This document shows positions 17,009 to 26,519 of a DNA stretch of 64,000 nt, piece after piece. The number at the start of each line of letters is the position of its first letter. Position 1 is the stretch's first letter. The DNA comes from Veillonella tobetsuensis (lineage in GTDB: Bacteria; Bacillota; Negativicutes; Veillonellales; Veillonellaceae). The translations under genes and the position numbers were made by a program. The notes beneath the pieces were generated by a model, which did no database searches, was not told the origin of the DNA, and saw only the letters and a list, made by a program, of their open reading frames with translations. The DNA lies in NCBI RefSeq assembly GCF_001078375.1, contig NZ_BBXI01000021.1:1-64000 (forward strand), in the 5' to 3' direction.

Positions 17009-17605
17009 TTATCCTTTCATTTCTTGGCGGTTTACAACGGCACCACCCAAGGTTAATTCATCAGCATATTCGATGTCACCACCTACAGGAACACCACGAG
17101 CAATACGCGTTACCTTAATGCCACTTGGAGCTAGTAGACGAGCTAAGTAGAGAGCTGTTGCTTCCCCTTCTACATCAGGATCTGTTGCAAGGATAACCTC
17201 CTGTACAACACCATCACGCAAGCGTGCGATAAGCTCTTTAACGCGAATGTCTTCGGCGCCAATGCCCTCCAACGGAGATAAAGCGCCTTCTAATACATGG
17301 TATAAACCCTTGTAATCACCACTGCGTTCAAGGGCAATGACATCACGGGATGTCTCTACCACCATAATCGTAGTTTGATCGCGATTCGGATTAGAGCAAA
17401 ACTCACAAGGGTCCTGAGCGGATAAATTAAAACAGATAGAACAATGACGGGTTGCCCCTTTTGCTTCAACAATGGTATTTACCAAGCTATCCACCTCTTC
17501 TTGAGGCATTTCAACGAGATGGTATGCCAAGCGACGGGCTGATTTAGAGCCGATACCAGGCAATCTGCGCAACTGTTCTACGAGCCGTTCTAATGCATTT
17601 GTCAT
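17009..17605 (-). CDS. recR: Recombination mediator RecR
   Basis: A DNA-repair protein that works with RecO and RecF to load RecA at gaps. The 198-aa length is standard. The N-terminal helix-hairpin-helix LRRLPGIGSKSARRLA (about 12-27) is followed by a zinc site with Cys55, Cys58, Cys67 and Cys70 and a Toprim domain (about 78-175) carrying DPDVEGEATA. It directly abuts the stop codon of ybaB upstream and is followed after 1 bp by bofA. The gene order dnaX-ybaB-recR-bofA is that of Bacillus. Confidence 0.97.
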   Translation of the reverse strand: MTNALERLVEQLRRLPGIGSKSARRLAYHLVEMPQEEVDSLVNTIVEAKGATRHCSICFNLSAQDPCEFCSNPNRDQTTIMVVETSRDVIALERSGDYKGLYHVLEGALSPLEGIGAEDIRVKELIARLRDGVVQEVILATDPDVEGEATALYLARLLAPSGIKVTRIARGVPVGGDIEYADELTLGGAVVNRQEMKG

Positions 17606-17935
17606 TTAGAATAAACCTGTTGGCAAGTTAAGACCACCTGTTACTTTGCCCATTTCTTGAGCTAACAAGTCGTCAATTTTTTTACTTGCTTCATTAACAG
17701 CAGCAGTTACCAAATCTTCAAGCATTTCTACATCTTCAGGATCAACTGCAGATGGGTTCAATTTTAAAGATTCAATCATTTTTTCGCCATTCATGACTAC
17801 GGTAACTGCACCGCCACCTACAGACGCCTCTACAGTGCGAGTTTTTAACTCTTCTTGCATTTTTTGCATGTCAGCTTGCATTTTTTGAACCTTTTTCATC
17901 ATGCCTGCCATATTGCCCATACCTTTACCGAACAT
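17606..17935 (-). CDS. YbaB/EbfC-family nucleoid-associated protein
   Basis: A 109-aa DNA-binding protein that forms dimers with long helical arms; in other bacteria it coats or bends DNA. The sequence has the Met/Lys/Gln-rich N-terminal helix (MMKKVQKMQADMQKMQEEL), the strand pair VEASVGGGAVTVVMNGEK, and a C-terminal helix with the TGGLNLPTGLF end typical of the family. It lies between dnaX and recR, 88 bp after dnaX and abutting recR. Confidence 0.95.
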   Translation of the reverse strand: MFGKGMGNMAGMMKKVQKMQADMQKMQEELKTRTVEASVGGGAVTVVMNGEKMIESLKLNPSAVDPEDVEMLEDLVTAAVNEASKKIDDLLAQEMGKVTGGLNLPTGLF

Positions 17936-18023
17936 TGTATTTCCTCCTTATAGGACTGTGAAAGTCCGTATTAACAATAAAATAATGTATCTATATTCAC
18001 GATGATGTGAAAATAATCTAATA

Positions 18024-20405
18024 TTACTCTTCAATAACCTCTACATAAATATCATGGTCTTCTGAAAGTTTTTCTAATGTTTTAGCTAACAGTGGGTTTT
18101 GTTGTTCCTCAACGCCCATATTAGATGGGTCCCACTGGTATTCACGCTTTGGGACAGCTTCTACCTCCACGGTTGCACCACTATCCATAGGGCGGTTGAT
18201 CACTTCACCATCTTCAGTCATAACCTGTGTGCCATCAAGACTCATAACAGGAATTCCCCCATCATCATGAGAAGTTGGTTTAGCTATAGATGCATCAGTA
18301 TCCACCTTGTTACTAGATGGCATAATCCCTTTTGCTGCTAGAGCCGCCAAAGCTGCCTGTTTAGCATCATTTCTTGCTTCAGAGCTCATAGGTTCTTTAG
18401 GCTTTATATCACTGGCAGGCGATTCTGTTCTAGTCACACTAGGTTTAGCAGTTTTGCTTGTATCACCTAGTAACTGAGCTTCTACCGGTGCTGGCGTTGA
18501 CGGTGCAACAGTTACAGACTGAGTCCGTTTGGGTGGTACGGCCTTATTGGAGCCAACACCACTCGCCGTCTTATACTCTATAAATACCTCAGTTGCAGAA
18601 TCAACCACTTCTACAGACACAACATAGCCTAAAGCATATTGGAAGGCCACAGCGATTTCTTTGCGATTAGCCTCATTAGCAGCCAAATTAAGATAAAGCC
18701 CTTTTTCAAAAGCTAATACGGCCTTTTCTCTGTCTACATAAATAAGTTGTCCCTGCCCAGCAATATTTGAAGCGAAACCTCTATCACTGTCCTTTAGATA
18801 TTTTATCACAGTACCATGAATGGTTCCATATTCTACTGCAGTCACCATTGTTTCTCCAATGACTGCCGTTTGGCTAATACCAGTGCTTTTTCTCTGTTGC
18901 ATTGGCTTATGCGCCGTCGTTCTGCTTGGCGATGTCTTTCCTGTCATAGGTGGTGGTGTATTCCCCACCCCCGCTATAGGTGGCGGCACCATTCCTTTCA
19001 TAGGTGGCGGTGTCATGCCAGTCATAGAGTTTTTTGCACCCCCACTAGGCATCGACTCGGCCACACTAGGACTCGGTGTATAATTTGTTGGCACCTCATG
19101 AATCGTAACAGATTCATACTCCTCCATAGGTGGTGGGATAAAGTCATCATCTGCCAATGTTGACCGCGAAGCACTAGGCGTTGCAACAAAATTAATCGGT
19201 GCTGCTATCGTAGGGCCTTGCTGTTCCAATTTAGCCAGCCGATTCAAAACACCTTCACGAGCATCTCGCTCTGAAAGTTCCAATGCAGATAAACGTGTCT
19301 CCACATCGTCATGAACCTTAGATATACCAGCACATAGTACCAATAAACCCATTTCAATAACTGTTCGTGGATTATCTACTTGTTTCGCATCATTCATGAT
19401 GGATTGTAACTGTTTAATATATTGATTAATCGTACCAAACTCAATGATTTGCGCTTGATCTAAAAACTCGTCCCAGAACGAATCATAAACCTTTAGTTCT
19501 TCTGCATCTGGTGCTACCTTGACAATTAATAAAGCCCTCAAATGCTGCGTAAGGGCCTCCATGATTTGAGCACTATCACGACCTTCACCAAGTGCTTCTT
19601 GAATATATTTCAACACAGCTGGACCATCCCCATTGTGTAGTGCTGTTAGGAAACGAATAATCCAATCTTTACTAACAAGACCAATTAATTCCTCTACTAC
19701 AGCAGGCGTAATCTCATCACTTGCCATGCCCACACATTGGTCTAAAATACTCAACGCATCACGCAAGCCACCATCTGCATGAACTGCGATAAGCCGCGCC
19801 GCATTTGCATCTAACGCAAAGCCTTCTTTTTCTGCTACATATTGTAAACGCTGTGCAATATCATCAGACGTAATACGTCTAAAGGTATAACGTTGACAGC
19901 GAGATACGATTGTTACTGGTAACTTTTCAATCTCTGTAGTAGCAAAGATAAACATCACGTGATCCGGTGGTTCCTCTATGGTTTTCAATAAAGCATTCCA
20001 GGCCTCATTGGTAAGCATATGTGCTTCGTCGATGATGAATACCTTTTTACGCCCTTCTACAGGCATAAATTTGACGCTTTCACGAAGAGCGCGAATCTCA
20101 TCAATACCACGATTTGATGCGGCGTCAATTTCAAGGACGTCCATAGATTGACCACTCAAAATTGATTTGCATACGCTGCATTCATTACAAGGATGATCTG
20201 TAGGGCCCTGTTCACAGTTAATGGCACGAGCAAAAATCTTGGCCATACTCGTTTTACCAGTCCCACGAGGACCTGCAAACAAATACGCATGGGCCACCTT
20301 ATCCTCGCGGATAGCCCGCATCAATGTATCACTAACCTGATGTTGCCCAACTACATCGGTAAACGTCTGCGGACGATACTTGCGATATAATGCCATATAT
20401 GCCAT
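18024..20405 (-). CDS. dnaX: DNA polymerase III subunits gamma/tau (DnaX)
   Basis: The clamp-loader ATPase of the replicative polymerase. The start is set at ATG 20405, five bases after GGGGGTG, giving MAYMALYRKYRPQTF; a longer in-frame opening has no support. Landmarks in order: Walker A AGPRGTGKTS, a Cys4 zinc site with CNECSVC, the DEAH box IIDEAHML, and the SRC finger VSRCQRYTFRRI. After about residue 380 there is a long, Pro/Ser/Ala-rich tau region with repeated PPPM/PPPI-G blocks, then a conserved C-terminal domain near 540-615 and an acidic tail. At 793 aa it is larger than Bacillus DnaX (about 560), mostly due to the linker. Confidence 0.96.
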   Translation of the reverse strand: MAYMALYRKYRPQTFTDVVGQHQVSDTLMRAIREDKVAHAYLFAGPRGTGKTSMAKIFARAINCEQGPTDHPCNECSVCKSILSGQSMDVLEIDAASNRGIDEIRALRESVKFMPVEGRKKVFIIDEAHMLTNEAWNALLKTIEEPPDHVMFIFATTEIEKLPVTIVSRCQRYTFRRITSDDIAQRLQYVAEKEGFALDANAARLIAVHADGGLRDALSILDQCVGMASDEITPAVVEELIGLVSKDWIIRFLTALHNGDGPAVLKYIQEALGEGRDSAQIMEALTQHLRALLIVKVAPDAEELKVYDSFWDEFLDQAQIIEFGTINQYIKQLQSIMNDAKQVDNPRTVIEMGLLVLCAGISKVHDDVETRLSALELSERDAREGVLNRLAKLEQQGPTIAAPINFVATPSASRSTLADDDFIPPPMEEYESVTIHEVPTNYTPSPSVAESMPSGGAKNSMTGMTPPPMKGMVPPPIAGVGNTPPPMTGKTSPSRTTAHKPMQQRKSTGISQTAVIGETMVTAVEYGTIHGTVIKYLKDSDRGFASNIAGQGQLIYVDREKAVLAFEKGLYLNLAANEANRKEIAVAFQYALGYVVSVEVVDSATEVFIEYKTASGVGSNKAVPPKRTQSVTVAPSTPAPVEAQLLGDTSKTAKPSVTRTESPASDIKPKEPMSSEARNDAKQAALAALAAKGIMPSSNKVDTDASIAKPTSHDDGGIPVMSLDGTQVMTEDGEVINRPMDSGATVEVEAVPKREYQWDPSNMGVEEQQNPLLAKTLEKLSEDHDIYVEVIEE

Positions 20406-20453
20406 TGGAACACCCCCTTTTTCCTGTAAATTTTCTGAAAATAACAATACTTT

Positions 20454-20462
20454 ATTATACCA
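20454..20462 (-). promoter_or_regulatory. Extended -10 promoter element upstream of dnaX
   Basis: The minus-strand sequence TGGTATAAT is an extended -10 box about 50 bp before the dnaX start. No good -35 is seen at the usual distance. Confidence 0.45.
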
Positions 20463-20540
20463 TATCCATGAAAATCTGACTCATTTTATAGAGTTCTATC
20501 AATAATTTGTAATAGTAGTTTTGTCCATCAATTAGACATA

Positions 20541-20563
20541 AAAAAAGCGACCCCTTAGGCCGC
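20541..20563 (-). terminator. Terminator of the SRP RNA gene
   Basis: On the minus strand GCGGCC pairs with GGTCGC (one G-U) around a short loop and is followed by seven T residues, immediately after the base-paired end of the SRP RNA. Confidence 0.8.
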
Positions 20564-20705
20564 CTTGCAATATTCGATCACGACAGCCCCCGGGTTCCCC
20601 GTGGCACATGAAGGTTACCGCTTAGTGCTGCTACCTCTCAGTCCTGACACGATTCACAGGCCCCCATTGCACAGGCCCGAGAACTGCCATGATCCAATAT
20701 TGCAA
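20564..20705 (-). ncRNA. ffs: Signal recognition particle RNA, small bacterial type
   Basis: The two ends pair (GCAATATT with AATATTGC), giving one long hairpin of about 140 nt. The apical part carries the conserved Ffh-binding core GTCAGGACTGAGAGGTAGCA, with a GAGA tetraloop in place of the usual GGAA (both GNRA) and the asymmetric AGCAGCACTAAG bulge side. The transcript is a small, 4.5S-like form lacking the Alu domain of Bacillus scRNA. Its position just upstream of dnaX is the same as for scr in Bacillus. The RNA joins Ffh to target membrane and exported proteins. Confidence 0.9.
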
Positions 20706-20712
20706 TATAAAT

Positions 20713-20718
20713 ATTATA
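20713..20718 (-). promoter_or_regulatory. -10 box of the SRP RNA gene
   Basis: TATAAT on the minus strand ends eight bases before the predicted RNA 5' end at about 20705, fitting a sigma-A start. The -35 falls in the gltB terminator and is weak. Confidence 0.5.
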
Positions 20719-20719
20719 C

Positions 20720-20757
20720 ATGAAAATGCCTCTATAGTCAAAGCTATAGAGGCATTT
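20720..20757 (-). terminator. Terminator of gltB
   Basis: A perfect 14-bp stem (AAATGCCTCTATAG and its complement) with a six-base loop, followed by TTTT on the minus strand, 40 bp after the gltB stop codon. Confidence 0.85.
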
Positions 20758-20796
20758 CATATATCTTATCTAAAGAATATTCAGTTAGATTAGAAA

Positions 20797-23700
20797 TTAT
20801 TTTGCATATTTTTCTTTGAATGCAGCTAATTGTGCTTCTTCCAAAGATAAGCCTTGTTCTTTATAGCGTTCAATAGCAGCGTGCATTTCTTCATATGCTA
20901 CAGGTACAACTTTTGTAAATCTGTTTACAAAGTTATTCCAGTTTTCCAGGATGTGACGACCTTTAGCGGAGTTAGTATGTAATACGTGTTGTTCTACTAA
21001 TTCTTTAATGCGTTTAAGATCATCATTATTAGCAGGACGTAATTCTACGAGGCCTGTGTTTACATAACGTTCATCGCAATCGAGGATGTACGCATAGCCA
21101 CCGGACATACCTGCTGCGAAGTTACGACCGATTTTACCAAGTACAAGTACTTCGCCACCAGTCATGTATTCACAACCATGGTCGCCTACGCCTTCAACAA
21201 CAGCAGTGATACCGCTGTTACGAACCGCGAAACGTTCACCAGCTACACCATTGATGTAGGATGTACCAGATGTTGCACCATAGAAGGCAACGTTACCGAT
21301 AAGGATATTTTCGTCCGCTTCGAAGATGGATTTCTTAGGTGGATATACAGTAATTGTACCACCAGATAAACCTTTACCGAGGTAATCGTTCGCATCACCT
21401 TCAAGCTCCAATGTCATGCCTTTAGGGATGAAAGCACCGAAGGATTGACCAGCAGAACCTTCAAAGTTCAACTTGATTGTGTTATCTGGTAAGCCACTTT
21501 CACCATAACGACGTGTTACCTCAGAACCAACCAAGGTACCTACAACACGGTTAATGTTGTTGATAGCCAATTTAGCGCGAATTGGTTTTTGATCTTCAAT
21601 AGCTGGACGGCACATACGCAAGAGCTTAGACATATCCAAGGTACGTTCCAATTCATGATCTTGGTCAGTCATGTGCATGTGACCTACAGAAGCATCAATG
21701 TACGGACGGAACAAGATACGTTTAAGGTCAACACGAGACAATTTGAAGTTATCGTCTTGAGATTTTTGACGAACAAGATCGATACGACCAACCAACTCAG
21801 CTACGGAACGAATGCCTAAGCGAGCCATAATCTCACGCAATTCACGAGCAATGAAGATCATCAAGTTTTCTACATACTCAGGTTTACCTGTGAAGCGAGC
21901 ACGCAATTTTTCATCTTGTGTAGCTACGCCGTAAGGACATGTGTTGAGATTACATACACGAGCCATTTTACAGCCTACGGCAACGAGTGGCAATGTACCA
22001 AAGCCGAATAACTCAGCACCGAGCATAGCCGCTACTGCTACGTCGAAACCTGTCATCAACTTGGAGTCTACCTCTAATTGAACGCGGTCACGCAATCTAT
22101 TGAGCATCAATGTTTGATACGTTTCTGACAAGCCTAATTCCCAAGGCACACCAGCATGTTTCACAGATGTACGGCCAGCCGCACCTGTACCACCATCGTA
22201 ACCAGAAATCAAGATATTATCTGCTTTTGCTTTCGCTACACCAGCAGCGATAGTACCAACGCCCGCTTCGGATGTTAATTTAACGGAAATACGCGCATCT
22301 TTGTTGACGCATTTCAAGTCGTAAATCAACTCAGCTAAGTCTTCGATGGAGTAAATATCATGATGTGGTGGTGGAGATACGAGCTCTACGCCTGGCGTGG
22401 AGTGACGAGCTTTTGCAATTTCAGGGTATACTTTTTTGCCTGGTAATTGACCACCTTCACCCGGTTTTGCACCTTGCGCACATTTAATTTGTAACTCTTT
22501 AGCGTGAATGAGGTAGTTCGCAGTTACACCGAAACGACCAGAGGCGATCTGTTTTACTTCGGAGTTTAGGCTGTCGCCGTTTGGCAATGGTTTGAAGCGA
22601 GCTACGTCTTCGCCACCTTCACCAGAGTTAGATGTGGAACCAAGACGGTTCATAGCGATAGCAATCGTTTCATGAGCCTCTTTACTGATAGCACCATAAC
22701 TCATAGCACCCGCTTTAAAGCGTTTTACGATGGATTCTTCAGGTTCAACCTCTTCGATAGGAATACCGCCGCCTACTGGGTAGTTTAATTCCATCAAAGA
22801 ACGCAATGTTACATGGTAATCGTTGCGAATCGCTTTAGAATATTCTTTATATTTAGCATAATCGCCGTTGATAAGGGATTCTTGTAAAAGGTCAATTGTT
22901 TTAGGATTGAATAAATGTTCTTCCCCATCTTTTACAGGACCGTACCAACCGCCTGGTTCGAGTACAGTTTCGTCGGATTTGAAAGCACGTTCATAACGAG
23001 CCAAGGCTTCGTTTGCCACACCGCCAAGGCCTATGCCACCGATACGTGTTGGCGTATTCACGAAGAATTTGTTAATGAAGTTAGTATTCAAGCCCAAAGC
23101 TTCAAAGATTTGAGCGCCATGGTAGGAGCGAACTGTGGAAATACCCATTTTGGACATAACCTTCATGATGCCACCTACAGCAGCTTTAATATAGTTCTTT
23201 TCAGCTTGTTCTGGCGTAATATCGCCAAGGCGTTTACGAGCTTGTAAATCGCGTACAGTTTCAAGAGCCAAGTAAGGGTTGATAGCTGTTACGCCATAAC
23301 CGATCAATGTACAGAAGTGATGTACTTCACGAGGTTCACCAGATTCAAGGATAAGACCGATTTCTGTACGCAATACTTTTCTGATCAAGTGATTGTGAAC
23401 AGCTGCTACAGCCAATAATGCTGGAATTGGAGCATGATTTTCATCAACACCACGGTCAGATAAAATCAATACGTTTTGATCTGTACGAGCTGCTTCTTCT
23501 GCTTTAGCGCATAATTCATCTAATGCATCGCGCAAGCCTTCAGCACCCTTAGTTGGGTCAAAGAGGATTGGCAATGTAACAGATTTCATGCGACGGCAGT
23601 CTAGAGCCTTAATAGAAGCCAATTCTTGGTTTGTAAGGATTGGTGTACGCATAGACAACGCATAAGTACCAGCCTTATTAGGCTCTGTTAAGTTACCAGA

Positions 23701-25380
23701 GTTACCAAGCATAACCCGTGTAGATGTGACCATTTCCTCACGAATAGAGTCGATTGGAGGATTTGTTACTTGCGCGAACATTTGCTTGAAGTAGCTGTAT
23801 AACAATTGTGGTTTATCGGACAAGATAGCAAGTGGCGCATCGGCACCCATTGCACCTACAGGGTCTTTACCATCTTTTGCCATAGGCACGATCATACGCA
23901 CAAGGTCTTCTTGAGTATAACCAAAGGCTTGTTGATTTTTGAACAAGTCTTCAACTTTTGGAATGTCGCTTTCATCAGCCTGTGTAATTTCAGACAAGTG
24001 AATAACGTGTTCTTTTACCCATTCATCATATGGTAATTCAGTAGCAACACGATGTTTGATTTCTTCGTCGGAAATGATACGTTGTTCCGCTGTATCGATG
24101 AGAAGCATTTTGCCTGGTTCCAAACGACCTTTAGCGCGGATATTTTCAGCGTTTTCATTTACTACGCCTACCTCAGAGGCCATGATTACTCGGTCATCTG
24201 TTGTTACATAGTAACGAGCAGGACGCAAACCATTACGGTCAAGTACGCCACCGATAACAGTACCATCAGTAAAGCCCATAGCCGCAGGACCATCCCATGG
24301 TTCCATCATGAAGCTATTGAACTCATAGAAGTCATGTTTTTCTTGGCTCATGAGATTGTTGCGTTCCCAAGGCTCAGGAATCATCATCATGATGGCATGA
24401 GGTAAGGAACGACCTGTCATGTGCAAGAATTCCAATGTGTTGTCGAACATAGCGGAGTCAGAACCGCTGTCATCTACTACAGGGAATACCTTTTTAATAT
24501 CTGGGAATAATGGAGATTCTGCTTTACCTTCACGAGCATTAATCCAGTTTACGTTACCACGGATTGTGTTGATTTCACCATTATGCACTAAGAAGCGGTT
24601 AGGATGCGCCCGAGCCCAGCTTGGAAATGTATTCGTACTGAAACGAGAGTGAACCATAGCCAACGCAGATGTGAAATCAAGGTCGCTCAAATCGAGATAG
24701 AAATCACGCAATTGACCTGGTGTTAACATACCTTTATATACGATTGTTTTTGAGGACAAGGATGCGATATAGAAATCGCTAGATAATTCCTTGCTCAACG
24801 GGATAATACGTTTTTCCGCTAATTTACGGATAATGTATAATTTGCGTTCAAACTCTTTATTATTTGTTACATCTGGACCTTTATCGATGAGGATTTGAAT
24901 CATCCAAGGGCGAATGGCAGCAGCTTCGTGACCAACCTTTGTACCATCAACTGGTACTTCACGCCAACCGAGAACAACTTGACCTTCTTCGCGTACTACC
25001 TCTTCAAAAATGCGTTTTTGCTCGTTACGGAGGCTTTCATATTTATGGGCGAAGACCATACCTACGCCGTACTCACCAGCTGCAGGCAAGTTGATACCAA
25101 GCACTTCGCATTCGCGTTTAAAGAACTCATGTGGAATTTGTACCAAAATACCGGCACCATCCCCTGTGTCCTTATCGGCACCTGCTCCACCGCGGTGCTC
25201 AAGGCGCTCTAAAATACGCAAGCCATCATCGATGATACTATGGGATTTTTTGCCTTTAATATTTACGACAAAACCCATGCCACACGCATCTTTCTCAAAT
25301 TGGCTACTATACATGCCATTGGCTTCGAGTCTAGCCTGATCTAGACGTCGCTGCTCTATTGTGCTCTGATTCATATCCAT
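20797..25380 (-). CDS. gltB: Glutamate synthase large subunit
   Basis: Transfers the amide of glutamine to 2-oxoglutarate, making two glutamates. The start is set at ATG 25380 (eight bases after GGAG); a GTG three codons earlier overlaps the ribosome site. The N-terminal glutaminase domain begins at the Cys of KDACGMGF, normally exposed by cleavage of a propeptide of about 32 residues. Then come the central domain, the FMN barrel with GYDGGTGAAGRTS, the iron-sulfur Cys set CKMARVCNLNTC, and the C-terminal GltB helix domain (GGxxxVxG-type repeats around GATSGTSYINGVAGERF). No small subunit gltD is adjacent, so the electron donor (GltD elsewhere, or ferredoxin) is open. Confidence 0.95.
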   Translation of the reverse strand: MDMNQSTIEQRRLDQARLEANGMYSSQFEKDACGMGFVVNIKGKKSHSIIDDGLRILERLEHRGGAGADKDTGDGAGILVQIPHEFFKRECEVLGINLPAAGEYGVGMVFAHKYESLRNEQKRIFEEVVREEGQVVLGWREVPVDGTKVGHEAAAIRPWMIQILIDKGPDVTNNKEFERKLYIIRKLAEKRIIPLSKELSSDFYIASLSSKTIVYKGMLTPGQLRDFYLDLSDLDFTSALAMVHSRFSTNTFPSWARAHPNRFLVHNGEINTIRGNVNWINAREGKAESPLFPDIKKVFPVVDDSGSDSAMFDNTLEFLHMTGRSLPHAIMMMIPEPWERNNLMSQEKHDFYEFNSFMMEPWDGPAAMGFTDGTVIGGVLDRNGLRPARYYVTTDDRVIMASEVGVVNENAENIRAKGRLEPGKMLLIDTAEQRIISDEEIKHRVATELPYDEWVKEHVIHLSEITQADESDIPKVEDLFKNQQAFGYTQEDLVRMIVPMAKDGKDPVGAMGADAPLAILSDKPQLLYSYFKQMFAQVTNPPIDSIREEMVTSTRVMLGNSGNLTEPNKAGTYALSMRTPILTNQELASIKALDCRRMKSVTLPILFDPTKGAEGLRDALDELCAKAEEAARTDQNVLILSDRGVDENHAPIPALLAVAAVHNHLIRKVLRTEIGLILESGEPREVHHFCTLIGYGVTAINPYLALETVRDLQARKRLGDITPEQAEKNYIKAAVGGIMKVMSKMGISTVRSYHGAQIFEALGLNTNFINKFFVNTPTRIGGIGLGGVANEALARYERAFKSDETVLEPGGWYGPVKDGEEHLFNPKTIDLLQESLINGDYAKYKEYSKAIRNDYHVTLRSLMELNYPVGGGIPIEEVEPEESIVKRFKAGAMSYGAISKEAHETIAIAMNRLGSTSNSGEGGEDVARFKPLPNGDSLNSEVKQIASGRFGVTANYLIHAKELQIKCAQGAKPGEGGQLPGKKVYPEIAKARHSTPGVELVSPPPHHDIYSIEDLAELIYDLKCVNKDARISVKLTSEAGVGTIAAGVAKAKADNILISGYDGGTGAAGRTSVKHAGVPWELGLSETYQTLMLNRLRDRVQLEVDSKLMTGFDVAVAAMLGAELFGFGTLPLVAVGCKMARVCNLNTCPYGVATQDEKLRARFTGKPEYVENLMIFIARELREIMARLGIRSVAELVGRIDLVRQKSQDDNFKLSRVDLKRILFRPYIDASVGHMHMTDQDHELERTLDMSKLLRMCRPAIEDQKPIRAKLAINNINRVVGTLVGSEVTRRYGESGLPDNTIKLNFEGSAGQSFGAFIPKGMTLELEGDANDYLGKGLSGGTITVYPPKKSIFEADENILIGNVAFYGATSGTSYINGVAGERFAVRNSGITAVVEGVGDHGCEYMTGGEVLVLGKIGRNFAAGMSGGYAYILDCDERYVNTGLVELRPANNDDLKRIKELVEQHVLHTNSAKGRHILENWNNFVNRFTKVVPVAYEEMHAAIERYKEQGLSLEEAQLAAFKEKYAK

Positions 25381-25645
25381 AACGTGCACTCCTTCATATC
25401 ACTTGATCAATCCAAGCACTGCGGCATCGTTCCGTTCGGTCTTGGTGAAAGTATAAATTACAAACTATCTCTAGAAAATTCTTTCTATAGCTATATTAGA
25501 CTGCATATATCTCATCTAAAATTTATATTCTATAGAATTTAATGTCTATACACAGTATACCAAAGTCCACTGTAAATTGATAATATAAAAACCGCAACCT
25601 AAGTTGCAGTAAAATCATAGCCGTATGCGTATTTTGTATACATAA
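25381..25645 (-). other. Upstream region of gltB with a 12-bp palindrome
   Basis: This gene-free stretch holds the gltB leader. It contains a perfect palindrome ATTCTATAGAAT at 25527-25538 and, nearer the gene, CCAAG/CTTGG arms that could close a hairpin around the ribosome-site region. I found no match to a known glutamine or glutamate-responsive riboswitch. A small hairpin (GCAAC-CTAA-GTTGC) lies near 25594-25607. Confidence 0.35.
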
Positions 25646-25692
25646 TGCAAAAATGACGACCTATTTAACTATGATAAATAGATCGTCATTTC
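25646..25692 (-). terminator. Terminator of hemQ
   Basis: Arms of 16 nt (AAATGACGACCTATTT with one mismatch to its partner) enclose a ten-base loop and are followed by five T residues on the minus strand. Confidence 0.85.
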
Positions 25693-25727
25693 CTATTAAA
25701 AATATGTTAGGGATGCACTAGTTTAAT

Positions 25728-26459
25728 CTATTGAAAGATTTCTTCAAAACGAGCATCATCTATAATCGTCCCTACATAGAAATCGCTAAAGATACCATAT
25801 CTAGCACTGGCCTCTTCAAAACGCATATCGTAAACGATTTTTTTGAATTGGATGTCATCATCGCTAAGGATTGTAACGCCCCATTCCCAATCATCTAAAC
25901 CAACGCCACCTGTAGTGAACTCAGATAAGATCTCAAGATATGGTCTACCAGTGATGCCATGTTCACGCATCATACGGCCACGTTCTTCTTGAGGCAACAT
26001 AAACCAGTTATCATTGCCTTCACGTTTTTTCGTCATATTGTAAAAGCAAATATATTTATCCTTTGGTACACATGGATATAATTTAGCATCCACCTCTGGT
26101 ACATCAAGCTTTGCTTTTACATAAGCACTTACCTCTGTTACAGATGTATAAGAATATGTTTGTACAAGTACAGACGCAATAGTAAGCCGACGGAATTTGC
26201 GTTCCCATTTAGCTAACTCATCAAGAGATGGTGCCAAGATCCACAACAACAAATCCCCTTTATAACCATTTACATCATAAAAAGCATAACTGCCTTCCTT
26301 AGCTTGATGCATGGACTCCAATTCATCCAAAAAAGCCTTTAACTCAGCACGAGCCTTCTCTTTTTCAGCCGCTTCAAAACAATTCCAGGCACTAAAATCC
26401 ATAGAAAATACCATATGTTGACTATGCCAACCCTCAACAGTAGGAATTGCCTTACCCAT
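25728..26459 (-). CDS. hemQ: Coproheme decarboxylase HemQ (ChdC)
   Basis: Catalyses the last step of the coproporphyrin-dependent haem pathway, converting iron-coproporphyrin III to haem b. The start at ATG 26459 follows AAGGAG; an in-frame extension upstream is not supported. The 243-aa protein belongs to the chlorite dismutase fold. Conserved elements include FYNMTKKREGNDNWFMLP with candidate catalytic Tyr140, HGITGRPY with probable haem-ligand His167, and GLDDWEWGVT. Its presence explains why the pathway here ends with HemQ rather than with a protohaem ferrochelatase. It lies at the 3' end of the haem gene set, after a repeat region. Confidence 0.93.
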   Translation of the reverse strand: MGKAIPTVEGWHSQHMVFSMDFSAWNCFEAAEKEKARAELKAFLDELESMHQAKEGSYAFYDVNGYKGDLLLWILAPSLDELAKWERKFRRLTIASVLVQTYSYTSVTEVSAYVKAKLDVPEVDAKLYPCVPKDKYICFYNMTKKREGNDNWFMLPQEERGRMMREHGITGRPYLEILSEFTTGGVGLDDWEWGVTILSDDDIQFKKIVYDMRFEEASARYGIFSDFYVGTIIDDARFEEIFQ

Positions 26460-26519
26460 ACAATCACTCCTTTTCACACAAAATATATAAAAATAACATT
26501 TACAAATCAAAACACTTTA

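Noticed and set aside
18816-19163. Two plus-strand open frames over the DnaX linker
   Set aside because: They are shadows of the Pro/Gly-rich repeats on the opposite strand and lack ribosome sites.
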